64,000 nucleotides of DNA from contig NZ_MWXA01000001.1 in assembly GCF_002259795.1 (NCBI RefSeq), positions 112,600 through 176,599 of the forward strand. The letters are read 5' to 3'. Under the pieces are notes generated by a model. It made no database searches, was not told the origin of the DNA, and saw nothing but the letters and a program-made list of their open reading frames with translations. This stretch comes from Bifidobacterium aquikefiri (GTDB lineage: Bacteria > Actinomycetota > Actinomycetes > Actinomycetales > Bifidobacteriaceae). Shown one piece after another: positions 9,375-17,900 of the stretch (within the stretch, counting starts at the first letter, position 1; each line of letters begins with the position of its first letter). Made by a program: the position numbers and the translations under genes.

Positions 9375-9687
9375 AAGTAATGACCTTTCGTGATGCGTAA
9401 TGATTGATGACATAGCCGATGTACTGTTCGGGCTTCAATCCCTTGGGACGCCACCATCCCCAGGCAGCAATGGGAATGAGTATGGGGAACAGGAGATACA
9501 TCGCCATGTTGGTGGCCGACGACCAGGATGCGCCATTCGCGTGCAGCGTGAAGGCCGCAGCGGCATAGGCGCCGCCACCGACCAGCACGGCGACGGCGGC
9601 CGCGCCAAGCTGACGCCAGCTCATGCCAAACATGACCTTCGCCTCATAGGCGCGAACGTCTTTATAGACTTGTACTTCCAATGCCAT
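9265..9687 (-). CDS. PrgI-family (VirB3-like) conjugation membrane protein
   Basis: 140 residues. The opening EVQVYKDVRAYEAKVMFGMSWRQ is the usual PrgI start (here a positively charged cytoplasmic segment), followed by two membrane helices (about 27-50 and 58-80) and the WWRPKGLKPEQYI segment. The tail is a run of charged residues (RREQKQDKKKEKENLKER) that also codes, in another frame, for the N-terminus of VirB4. PrgI proteins anchor VirB4 to the membrane. AAGGA precedes the ATG, which is 3 bases after the VirB6-like stop. Confidence 0.88.
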   Translation of the reverse strand: MALEVQVYKDVRAYEAKVMFGMSWRQLGAAAVAVLVGGGAYAAAAFTLHANGASWSSATNMAMYLLFPILIPIAAWGWWRPKGLKPEQYIGYVINHYASRKVITYADEYRGMDAGRPADQRSRREQKQDKKKEKENLKER

Positions 9688-9690
9688 GCG

Positions 9691-10527
9691 TCATCCTTCC
9701 CCGACAATGGCTTTTGCGAGGCTGTTCGAGCCAATAACGACCAGCGCCAAGATGATGGGAGCCACGAACAGGTTCCCGAAGTTCTTCATGATAAAGTCCA
9801 TCGGATCGCTGCCGGCCTTCACGGCACTGGTCACCCACCCGTTGATCAGTGCCTGGTAGAGCTTGATCCCCGCTATGAGCATGACGCCCTGTAGGGTGAT
9901 CGTCGCATAGCGTTTGAGATAGCCAATGCCGATCTGCTTGGTGTCCTCATGGGCCAGGAAAGCAAGAGGAAGACTGCTGAAAGCGGTCATCAGATCAAGC
10001 TGGATGAAACGCCAGAAGATCATCACCGTAGGCAGCACGCCAACGACGTTGGCGATGAGCCAGGGGAACAGCACGATCATCAGCATGGCAGCCTGAGCGC
10101 CCCAGTTGGCAGAGTCGATGGAGTCCTTCATCGCATTGCCCAGATTGGCGGTGGCAGTCGTGCCAGAGCCAATCTGGATGTTGCTGCCACTCTTTGCCAG
10201 TGAGACGCCGATATTGTCAATGCCTTGCAGCAGCGCCCCACTGATCTTGAGCACCGCCAGCACCAGGCACGCCTTGATCATGACCGCTGCGACCAGGCGC
10301 ACGCTCAGCATCTTGTCACCGTCCGCACGGGTGGTGGCCTGTTGCAGCATGAGCATGAGCATGACGCTCAATACCAGGGCGGTAATGGGCTTGACGGCCA
10401 CGTTCTGGAATGTGGTCATCGCGTTGTACATCGTGGCGTTGTAGTCCGATGGCAGCTTGAGCAGATTCTTCGTATCAGCATTGCCACTGCTGATCGCGTT
10501 GAGCATGGCTACAATCCACTGATCCAT
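9691..10527 (-). CDS. VirB6/TrbL-like polytopic channel protein
   Basis: 278 residues with about six hydrophobic segments (near 45-65, 80-100, 145-168, 170-190, 205-225, 245-268). A periplasm-like Ser/Gly/Thr-rich loop (SGSNIQIGSGTTATANLG) lies between segments 2 and 3. The pattern and the place between the VirB2-like and PrgI genes match the PrgH/TrbL-like inner channel proteins of Gram-positive conjugation systems. It starts 8 bases after the VirB2-like stop. Confidence 0.8.
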   Translation of the reverse strand: MDQWIVAMLNAISSGNADTKNLLKLPSDYNATMYNAMTTFQNVAVKPITALVLSVMLMLMLQQATTRADGDKMLSVRLVAAVMIKACLVLAVLKISGALLQGIDNIGVSLAKSGSNIQIGSGTTATANLGNAMKDSIDSANWGAQAAMLMIVLFPWLIANVVGVLPTVMIFWRFIQLDLMTAFSSLPLAFLAHEDTKQIGIGYLKRYATITLQGVMLIAGIKLYQALINGWVTSAVKAGSDPMDFIMKNFGNLFVAPIILALVVIGSNSLAKAIVGEG

Positions 10528-10534
10528 AGCGGCC

Positions 10535-10735
10535 TCACACCTGGATGTTCAGGAACAGCTGTGCTGCGGCGATGATGAGGCCGCCGCCCACGACCTGCCA
10601 GATGCCCGACTGAATCTGTGGCCCCTGATGGTCGCGGAGCGCAAGCCCCATGACGATGGCTCCCCAAACGAGCCACAGTCCGCCGCCAACGGTGACGAAT
10701 GTTTTTATCAGGGAGAGAATTGTCTGAATGGTCAT
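10535..10735 (-). CDS. VirB2-like small membrane protein (Maff2/PrgF type)
   Basis: 66 residues with two hydrophobic helices separated by a short polar loop (ALRDHQGPQIQSGIWQ). The GGGLWLVWGAI and QVVGGGLIIAA segments follow the Maff2/VirB2 pattern. Such proteins are pilin-like parts or small channel parts of Gram-positive T4SS. It is the first gene of the leftward channel operon, with GAAAGG upstream of the ATG and the AT-rich divergent promoter region just before it. Confidence 0.75.
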   Translation of the reverse strand: MTIQTILSLIKTFVTVGGGLWLVWGAIVMGLALRDHQGPQIQSGIWQVVGGGLIIAAAQLFLNIQV

Positions 10736-10807
10736 TGTTTTGCCTTTCTCCGGTCATTAATAATTATATAACATCATTTTATGTATTTATAGTTTTATAC
10801 TAGAATC
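10736..10807. promoter_or_regulatory. AT-rich divergent promoter between T4SS operon and winged-helix regulator
   Basis: A 72-base stretch, far more AT-rich than its surroundings, sits between the leftward VirB2-like gene and the rightward regulator. TATACT at 10796-10801 faces right and places the transcription start at about 10808, the first base of the regulator's GTG, which implies a leaderless transcript. The interior holds loosely symmetric ACAT...ATGT and TATA...TATA blocks (10768-10793), a plausible operator for the neighbouring regulator. Confidence 0.5.
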
Positions 10808-11116
10808 GTGTCCATGAGATCTAATGACCCGGCCGATGCACTGCACGCAGTCCTGAATATGCGCCGCTACCTGCTGCTGAGACGCATAGCAGGGGATCCG
10901 TCCGGAAGCTGCAAGATCTCACAGCTTCAGGCCAGCCTCCCCGAACAGTCACCGACAGGCATCTACCGAGACTGCCTCGCGCTCGAACGCGCAGGGCTAC
11001 TGCGCCCCACGGGAGGAATACCACGCCGCGCGCACGTCGAATCGTCATGGGAGCTTGCAACCGACGTGCAGGAGCTACTGACGGCACTGGCAGAGTCCTT
11101 CCCGAAGCGTTCATGA
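10808..11116 (+). CDS. Winged-helix transcriptional regulator
   Basis: 102 residues. The core (about 10-75) reads as a winged helix: LRRIAGDPSGSCKISQLQ, then the recognition helix region QSPTGIYRDCLALERAGLLRP, then a wing. This resembles small MarR/ArsR/PadR-like regulators; no metal-binding cysteine set is present. The start is GTG at 10808 or ATG at 10814; neither has a ribosome site, and a -10 element lies 7 bases upstream, so it may be leaderless. It is the only rightward gene inside the leftward transfer cluster and is divergent from the channel operon, so it probably regulates it. Its end overlaps the coupling protein gene by 6 bases. Confidence 0.7.
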   Translation: MSMRSNDPADALHAVLNMRRYLLLRRIAGDPSGSCKISQLQASLPEQSPTGIYRDCLALERAGLLRPTGGIPRRAHVESSWELATDVQELLTALAESFPKRS

Positions 11117-12823
11117 CCGCTTCTCCTTGTACACGAAGGCAGACGGATCTATCTTCTTGGAAAGGAACGGCCGCACGCCGCGCAGCGTATACACGCACTC
11201 GTCCGATCTGATCAGCGCCAGCTCGTCCGTGGTCAGCAGCTCTCGCTTCACCTTGTGCCACGACTTCGTGCTGCTGCCGCTCATCCCATAGCTCTGACTA
11301 TCCTCGCGCACGTCGATGGTGCCCGATCCGAGCCGCTTGCTCAGCCACTCGTTCGTGGTGTTGTCATTCGACCCGAGGTAGAGGATGGAATCGCAGTTGC
11401 CCACGATGGTGTCCCACTGCTCCTTATAGAGGGCCTTGCCCTGACTGTATGACTGCAAGACGATGCACGCGCTGATCCACCGACTGCGGAACGTGGAGAT
11501 GCGCTGCTCGAAGTCGGGAATCTTGCCGATGTTGGCGAACTCGTCCAACAGGCATTGAATGGGCACCTGCACATGCCCTTCGGGACTGTGGTCGGCAATG
11601 TAGATGTTCTCCTCGAACAGGCACTGGTAGAAGATCGAGGCGAGGAAGCTGAACGTGCGATCCGTGTCCGACAGTTCCAGGAACAGTACCGTTTTCTCCT
11701 TGCCTATGCGTCCCAGGTCAATGTCATCGTCGGAGAGCATGGCGCGCACATGGCCGACCTGCATCGGGGCAAGCCGGTTGCCCAGGGAGATGATGATGCT
11801 TTTCTTCGTCTCGCCGGCACCCTGCGTGAACGGCGTGTACTCCTTGATGGCGAACTCAAGGCCCTGGATGATGCGGGTGGCCTCGTCGTCATAAAGCTCT
11901 GGATCCTTGATGAATGCGGCGACCGTGTGCTTCGCGGACTCAAACATCAGGTCAACGTCGAAACGCTTGTTTTCATCCTGCTCACTCGCGCCCATGCGGC
12001 CAACCAGGTCGATGACCATAGGCAGCGATGGATCGGTCTCGGAGAAGTAGACGAACGCGATCAGGGCATTCAGGAGGGCACGTTCGGAACTGACCCAGAA
12101 CGAGTCGGACGATTCCTTGCTGCTGCTGCCCGACGTGTTGTTGATCAGGTTCTCAGTCAATCGCAGGATGGACACTTCGGGATCGTTTCTGCTGAAATAC
12201 TTCATCGGGTTGAAATGATTGGATTGGGCGAAGTCGATAAGGTTCAGCGTGCGCACCTGGTAGCCGCGTGACGCCAGCTCCATGCCGTAGTCGCGCATGA
12301 TCTCGCCCTTGGGATCGGTGACCGCATAGCTTGTCAGGGCACGCCGCAGGTTCGGCATGATGAAGAAGCGCGTTTTTCCCGTGCCGGAACCGCCGATAAT
12401 GAAGGCATTGATATTGCGCTGCGTCTTGTGCGTGTCAATGCTCAGCCCCTCGGTCTGGGTGAATTGAATGTTGTTGAACGCCTTGCGATCCATGAAGGGG
12501 CGTATGTCTCTGGCAGTGCCCCATGTAGCTGACCCATGTTCCTCGCCGTTGCGCTCTCTGCGCCACCCCGCGTTATACAGCGCAACCAGGCCGAGCGCGA
12601 TCAGGCTGACGGCACCGGCCATGAGATCAGCACGGTTCGTGGAAAAGTGCGACGGACGGGAGAGAATGTCGGTAAAGAGACGGTTCATCGCCGTGTCGAG
12701 ACTCATGCCCTGGGCGCGGTCTGTGCGCACCTGGTAGCTGATCTTGTCAACCATCCAGAACAGGATGACGGCGAAGACGATGCCGATAACGGCAAGATCG
12801 CGTCTGTTGCGTGTACGATTCAT
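11111..12823 (-). CDS. VirD4/PcfC-family type IV coupling protein
   Basis: 570 residues. Two N-terminal membrane helices (about 10-25 and 68-84) precede the TraG/VirD4 core, which has Walker A IIGGSGTGKTRFF near 143 and Walker B CLLDEFANIGKIPDFE near 426. TDPKGEIMRDYG and the ATWGTARDI segment are also family hallmarks. The coupling protein brings the relaxase-DNA complex to the channel. It stands in the usual pcfB-pcfC order, 3 bases after the preceding gene. The sequence looks complete and functional. Confidence 0.95.
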   Translation of the reverse strand: MNRTRNRRDLAVIGIVFAVILFWMVDKISYQVRTDRAQGMSLDTAMNRLFTDILSRPSHFSTNRADLMAGAVSLIALGLVALYNAGWRRERNGEEHGSATWGTARDIRPFMDRKAFNNIQFTQTEGLSIDTHKTQRNINAFIIGGSGTGKTRFFIMPNLRRALTSYAVTDPKGEIMRDYGMELASRGYQVRTLNLIDFAQSNHFNPMKYFSRNDPEVSILRLTENLINNTSGSSSKESSDSFWVSSERALLNALIAFVYFSETDPSLPMVIDLVGRMGASEQDENKRFDVDLMFESAKHTVAAFIKDPELYDDEATRIIQGLEFAIKEYTPFTQGAGETKKSIIISLGNRLAPMQVGHVRAMLSDDDIDLGRIGKEKTVLFLELSDTDRTFSFLASIFYQCLFEENIYIADHSPEGHVQVPIQCLLDEFANIGKIPDFEQRISTFRSRWISACIVLQSYSQGKALYKEQWDTIVGNCDSILYLGSNDNTTNEWLSKRLGSGTIDVREDSQSYGMSGSSTKSWHKVKRELLTTDELALIRSDECVYTLRGVRPFLSKKIDPSAFVYKEKRS

Positions 12824-12826
12824 GAT

Positions 12827-13273
12827 TTACCTTTTCACTGTGTCCATGCGAGCATTGCGCTCAACGTCATGGGTGAGCACACTGCTATCCGACGAGCCGC
12901 TTGCAGCCTGCTGCTCATGACTGTGCTGCTCCTGTATGAGGCGCTGTGTGGTCTGATGCAGGAGGTTTCTCACATCCATCGCAGTGCGGCGCCGCGAGGA
13001 ATCCTCACGCTGCCCGTCACCGCCCTGTGCCGTCCGGTCGGACTGCATCTTGTGTTCGGGGAGGCTGGCCTGAAGCTGCGGCAAGGCCGGCGCCGGCCGG
13101 CGCACCTTCACGGGCGGCTGAGGATCGTTGACCGGCATGGTGATGGCCGTGATCCCCTCACCGAACCATGTGATGACCCGTTCTGCCGTGGTGCCGGTCA
13201 TGGCCTGAAAGAGCTGCAACGACGGCGATCCGGCGTGAGCGGCACCGACCAGAACGCGAGCAGTGGGTTTCAT
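12827..13273 (-). CDS. Hypothetical protein of the conjugation operon
   Basis: 148 residues without a recognised domain. The first 50 (MKPTARVLVGAAHAGSPSL, then a short hydrophobic stretch) could be a small folded domain. The rest is Pro-, Gln- and charge-rich and probably disordered. Its ATG overlaps the SSB stop (ATGA), and the coupling-protein gene follows after 3 bases, so it is translated with them. It may be an accessory DNA-processing factor; function unknown. Confidence 0.65.
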   Translation of the reverse strand: MKPTARVLVGAAHAGSPSLQLFQAMTGTTAERVITWFGEGITAITMPVNDPQPPVKVRRPAPALPQLQASLPEHKMQSDRTAQGGDGQREDSSRRRTAMDVRNLLHQTTQRLIQEQHSHEQQAASGSSDSSVLTHDVERNARMDTVKR

Positions 13274-13614
13274 GCTTCACTCTCCTGCCAGGTTTCACTA
13301 GTTTCACCAGTCATGGCCTCAATGTTGACCACGGCCGTGATTTGGCCCGAGTTTTCTTTCTTCTCGCGCACAAGTCCACGGATCCAGAGCAGATCACCAC
13401 GGGTATATTGCTTGGCCTGGCAATATCTGGAAACAGTGCCGCGCGCACTACAGGGAACACTCACCAGACGATTGCCGCCAATATCGCAGGTCACTAAAAG
13501 ATACGTAACTTCATTGCCGTCGCTGAAACTCAGATGCTTCGGTTCCTTCAACAGCGTGCCTGTAATCCACACTCGTGCCCCGGCAGGCAGCACATCTTCT
13601 TCTTCCTCGCTCAT
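13270..13614 (-). CDS. Element-encoded single-stranded DNA-binding (OB-fold) protein
   Basis: 114 residues with the SSB pattern: ARVWITGTLLKEPKH (strand 1 and L12), a central VTYLLVTCD strand, then KQYTRGDLLWIRGLV and ITAVVNIEAM. It lacks the long acidic C-terminal tail of chromosomal SSB, as is common for mobile-element SSBs. It would coat the transferred strand. The ribosome site AGGTGA overlaps the stop of the PcfB-like gene. Confidence 0.78.
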   Translation of the reverse strand: MSEEEEDVLPAGARVWITGTLLKEPKHLSFSDGNEVTYLLVTCDIGGNRLVSVPCSARGTVSRYCQAKQYTRGDLLWIRGLVREKKENSGQITAVVNIEAMTGETSETWQESEA

Positions 13615-13620
13615 GGCCGT

Positions 13621-14601
13621 TCACCTGGCTCTCGTCTTGGTCGCCGTTTTCACCGGTGCCGCGTTGCGTGCCCGGTTGATGCGCTCCTGGGTGTCCTGTT
13701 TCAGTTCCCTGCGCACGTCGGCGGCAGTCTTCTTGCGTGGCATGGCCTTGGACGATGAGCGGGTCTTTGCCTGGACGGGCTGCTGCGCGGTCTCGCCATG
13801 CTCCTTGCCTACAGCGGGCATCTTCTGGGTGGAGGCCTGCGCCACCTGCTCGATGCCGAGCTGCTGATAGTTGCCGACACGGCTTGTGTCGAAGTTGGGT
13901 ACGTTCTGCGCGTAGGAGTCGATGAACTGCTTGACGGCCGGCGTGCATGATTGCGGGAACGTGAAAACCTGCTGGCCTTCCCCGCCAGGCTTCACCGTGA
14001 AGGGGATGGAGAGCTTGGTGAGATTGTCGCTGATAATCTTCGCATCCCGATCCCATTGCACGGTCTTGAACGGCATCGAGAACTTGGGGGCGTCGGCCGC
14101 AACGGTTTCCGGCACGAGATCCGAGGCTTTCGTGACCGCCACATCCTGTGCGGTCTCATTGATGCCCTGAGCTTGCTCAGGCACCGTCACCGGGTCGATG
14201 CTAGCCTTGCCGCTCACGGTCGCCAACGCACGTTCGAGCGAGTGTTTGACCATATCGGCGTCAGTGCCTTTGAACACGATGTAGTACTTGCCGGTATCGG
14301 GGTTCTTCTCGATCCCGTAATGCAGCCCATATTGATGCAGTTGATTGCGCACCGAGCGCATGTCCTCACGGGAGAGCTCTTCGGTGAAATGAAGGTCGCC
14401 GCCAGCCTTCTTCGTGAGTTTCACTACTGATTCACGCCCTTGCCGCAGCGTGTCCTTCGTGGTTTTCCCTATCTTGGAGACTGTCGTTGATGTGGCCGCC
14501 GCAAGTATGTTCGCCGCCTTCTCGCTGACGCGCAGGATAAGGGTTGCTCCCTGCATGGCCGCGCTGAGCACGCTTTGTGCGATCTGTTCTTCCATGACCA
14601 T
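13621..14601 (-). CDS. PcfB-like (DUF3801) conjugation protein
   Basis: 326 residues. An N-terminal helical segment is followed by the DUF3801 core (about 70-125: ELSREDMRSVRNQL, GLHYGIEK, KYYIVFKGTDADMV). A second, similar alpha/beta unit (about 190-240) suggests an internal duplication. The tail is basic. PcfB acts with the coupling protein and relaxase on pCF10. GAAGG stands 5 bases before the ATG. Confidence 0.8.
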   Translation of the reverse strand: MVMEEQIAQSVLSAAMQGATLILRVSEKAANILAAATSTTVSKIGKTTKDTLRQGRESVVKLTKKAGGDLHFTEELSREDMRSVRNQLHQYGLHYGIEKNPDTGKYYIVFKGTDADMVKHSLERALATVSGKASIDPVTVPEQAQGINETAQDVAVTKASDLVPETVAADAPKFSMPFKTVQWDRDAKIISDNLTKLSIPFTVKPGGEGQQVFTFPQSCTPAVKQFIDSYAQNVPNFDTSRVGNYQQLGIEQVAQASTQKMPAVGKEHGETAQQPVQAKTRSSSKAMPRKKTAADVRRELKQDTQERINRARNAAPVKTATKTRAR

Positions 14602-14740
14602 GATGGCCTTCGCTTTCGTTCAAAAGAATGGTTGAAATATTGAAGGATGCCCCGCCCGCAGGGGAAAGCAGACGGGGCATCATATGGCCGGCGGATGTTC
14701 AGCCGGCCGCTGATGGTGACGGTTGGGGAAACCGTCAGTG
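14602..14740 (-). terminator. Three stacked hairpins between small membrane gene and PcfB-like gene
   Basis: Three perfect inverted repeats lie in a row: 14646-14654/14673-14681 (9 bp), 14686-14692/14702-14708 (7 bp) and 14717-14724/14730-14737 (8 bp, overlapping the stop of the small gene). None is followed by a T-run, so they may slow or process the transcript rather than act as simple terminators. They would separate high expression of the adhesin from the transfer genes. Confidence 0.55.
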
Positions 14741-14878
14741 CCCTGCATGAGGGCCGGTGCGGTGGTTGATCGCATCGAGGTGTTCAAGCTGTCTGTCTCC
14801 TATCGCGGCAGCCCTGCACAGCGATAGCACCATAAGTAGGCCGAATGACACTGCGAGAACGGCCACGATCCACAGCAT
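14735..14878 (-). CDS. Small single-helix membrane protein
   Basis: 47 residues: MLWIVAVLAVSFGLLMVLSL forms one membrane helix, followed by a short polar tail ending in HRTGPHAGH. A strong GAAAGGAG ribosome site stands 6 bases before the ATG, which is the main support for the gene. It lies between the adhesin and the PcfB-like gene. A run of nine Gs (14913-14921) is upstream in its leader. Function unknown; small membrane proteins at this place could modulate the channel or the adhesin. Confidence 0.65.
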   Translation of the reverse strand: MLWIVAVLAVSFGLLMVLSLCRAAAIGDRQLEHLDAINHRTGPHAGH

Positions 14879-14922
14879 GATGGCTCCTTTCGAGACTGGA
14901 TGAATGATGATTGGGGGGGGGA

Positions 14923-14957
14923 TGCCTCGCCCGAAGAAGAGAGAAGAGGGCGAGGCA
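14923..14957 (-). terminator. Hairpin after the adhesin gene
   Basis: A perfect 10-bp stem (14923-14932 with 14948-14957) and a 15-base pyrimidine-rich loop lie just after the adhesin stop. Read leftward it is followed by nine Cs instead of Ts, so it is at best an atypical terminator or RNA-processing site. Confidence 0.55.
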
Positions 14958-14964
14958 AGCATGA

Positions 14965-17900
14965 TCACTCCTTGCTGTCCGTATCCTTGCCGGAAGCGTC
15001 GGAGAGGGCGAGGGAACGGCGGTAGAGGAACAGTCCCGCACCGCCACCTGCTAGCAGAACCACGGCGGCAGCCAGCCAGAAGATGTCGGCACCGGTCTTC
15101 GCCAGGGCGTTCTTGGCGGGCGCGGGCTTGTTGTACCCGTTCCAGTCGTCGTGCGCGCTGATCGCAGTGTCGTAGCACACCTTGGATGGATCCACGGTCG
15201 GGTTCTTGCCGTCGAATGGGTCGGTGTCGATGGCCGGACAGTCGATGATCGGCTGCGCGGTGACCTTCGCACGATCCGTGTGGTGGTCGTTGCTCTTGGT
15301 GCCCTTCAACGTGCCGGTGACGTCCACGGACGCTCCGGGCTTCAACACGAGCGTGTTCCAGTTGGCCGGATACTTGAAGTCCACGACCGTGCCGGAACCG
15401 GCGATGGTCTGGTCTTTCAAGTCGATCTTTGAGAGACTGGCCTTGCCGGTGTTGGTGATGTGGAACACGATCTGTGTGTCACCCGTCACGTCCAGGGCGT
15501 CCTTGGGATCGTTGCGATCCCCGGCCTTCATGCCGCTCTTCGCATCGTATTTCTCGATGCTGATGGAAGGCGTCTGATCAGGAGTATGGGTGACCACCAC
15601 GTTCGACGGCCTGTCCTGGCCGTTGAGCGTTTCAACAAACTGGTTCTTCACGTCGCCGGTCTTGATACGTTCCATCTGCACGTAGGCACGCCAACCCTGC
15701 TCCGTGGTGTCGTTGGATGAGGCGATGGCGAGGTATCGAGCCGTGGCGGTCACCGTGAGTACACCGTCCTTATCGGATGCGGTGAACAGGTCTCCACCGA
15801 ATTTCGTGGAGTCCACGCCACTGCCGGCGATCCGGTCACCCTTCGCGGCCAAAGTCACGGCCTTGCCGTCCTGGTATTCGACCACATCCTTGGTGGCGTA
15901 CACCGCCCACTGGCCGGTGTACCGGTCGTGCGACTGGTCGTACCCGTCCGTGATCTTCCAGTCGGTGATCTCCTTGTATGCACGATTCGTGTGCAAAGTC
16001 GAGGAATCCAGCTGGTAGAGGAACAGGTGGTTCAGGTAGATGCTCTGACCGTCGGCCGAAGCGCCGCCCACGTTGACCGTGACATCCTTGGAGGGGTTGA
16101 TCTCTTTCAACGGGTTGCTTACGGTGTTGGTGAGCTTCTGCTCGTTGTTGGTGACCTGGATCGCGGTGTTCTTCACCGTGTAACCGTCCTTGACGGCCTT
16201 CACCGTCATGGGCAGCACGATCTGGTAGGTCTGTCCAAGCACCTTCTGGTCGATGGCGGGCGAGGTGAGCGGATCCAGCTTCTCGGTCGAATACGCTTTC
16301 AGGTCGGACGGCTGCGGGTCGCCCTTCACGGTCTCGCCCGTGGCGGGAATGGTCGTGTCCACCGTCTTGAAGAAGGCATATACGATGCCGTCCTTCTCCT
16401 GGATGTTGAACTTGCCGGTCACGTCACTGCCCTGGGCGTCAAGCACATGGATCCCTGTCGTGTCAAGCTTCAAGTACTGCTCGTCGTAGTCATCGACCAT
16501 GCCCAGGCGCTGCACCACATACGCGGTGTTGTCCAGCTTCGAGGCATCGAGGTTGACCCGATAGTAGATCCTGTCGCCCAGCACGGCGGTCTTGCCGTCG
16601 ATGTTGATCTTCGCATCCTTCTGAGTGTCCTGCTTGGAGGGATTGTCGTCGGGAGGCGTGTTCTCCACGATGTTCGACGGAGTGATGCTGTTGTTCAGCG
16701 TCAACTTCCACTGGTTGTCCACCTTCGTGTTCGCGGGAGCATCCTTGGAGACCGTGCCCTCGAACCGCACGATGATCCTCGGGTTCGAGCCGGCCTTCCA
16801 GTTGGCCTTCACCCAGGCGTCGGAGAACGCGATGCGAACCGTGTGCGCGGTGTCATCCCAGGTGTTGGTGTACTGGCTCTTGGGAATGATGTTGCCCGTA
16901 TTCAGGTCGGTGACCTCCAAGGTCTGCTTGTCCACGTTCAGATACTGGTCGTAACTGTCCGTCACACCCACGTTCGTCACCTGATAGGCCAGGTTCGCAG
17001 GCAGTTTCGGCGTGGTTTCAAGCTTGTATTCGACCTTCTGGCCGGGGAACACGGTCTTGCCGTCCACGCTGGACTGGTCGCCGCCCTGTGAGGCTTCGGC
17101 CAGCACGTCCTTCGTGACCGGTGGCACGTAGCCGCAGATCTCGGGCTGGTTCGTATCCTCAGACTGCGTGTTCAAGGTTTCGGAACCCGCGTTCGTCAAA
17201 CCCGCGCCATCGTTGACACCGGCGGGGTTCGTGCAGAAGGTCAGCTCGTCGCCGGCGTTCTTGCCGAAGTCGGAGCGCACCTGCTTGGCGCCCCCGCCAT
17301 TGGCGAAATTGATGGTTCCTGGGATCAGCAGGGTGATCTGCTGAGCCTTGGCCAGGCCCTTCAACGAGGTGAGATAGCCGGCCTTCGCGGTTGCGGTGGC
17401 AGTCGTACCGTTCACGGTGATGGTGAACTGGTCGGTCACGTCCGTGCCCGTGTTGGCGATGTCCGCGACACTGGACTGCTTCTCACTGCTCGCATCGGCC
17501 TCGTACACGCGGATCTTGGACGCGTCGGCGGCATCGAAGATGTAGTCCGCCTTCGCCCAATCGTCGGTCAACGTGAGCTTGGTGGGGGCTTGGATCAGGT
17601 GTGCGGCAACGGTTCCGTTGACCACTGAGCCGACCTTGTCGCCGTCGAGGAAGGTCTCGGTGTCGGCACCGGTCTGGTTGCTTCTGGACGGGTCGATCAC
17701 GGCCTGCCACTTGCCATCCACGTATTTGATCCAGGACTTGTCGGGGTTGGGACGCCAGGTCGGGAACGACTTGTCATCCGTGTTCACGCTCGGCTCCTGA
17801 TTCCACTTGACCGAAGCCACATCATCGACCTTGGAGAAGTCAGGCTTGGCAACCGTCACATCGAAGCTGAAGGTGAAGGTGTGATCCGACGGCATCTCAC

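Noticed and set aside
15928..17091. Long rightward frames inside the adhesin gene
   Set aside because: They are antisense shadows of a repetitive G+C-rich coding region and have no ribosome site or domains.
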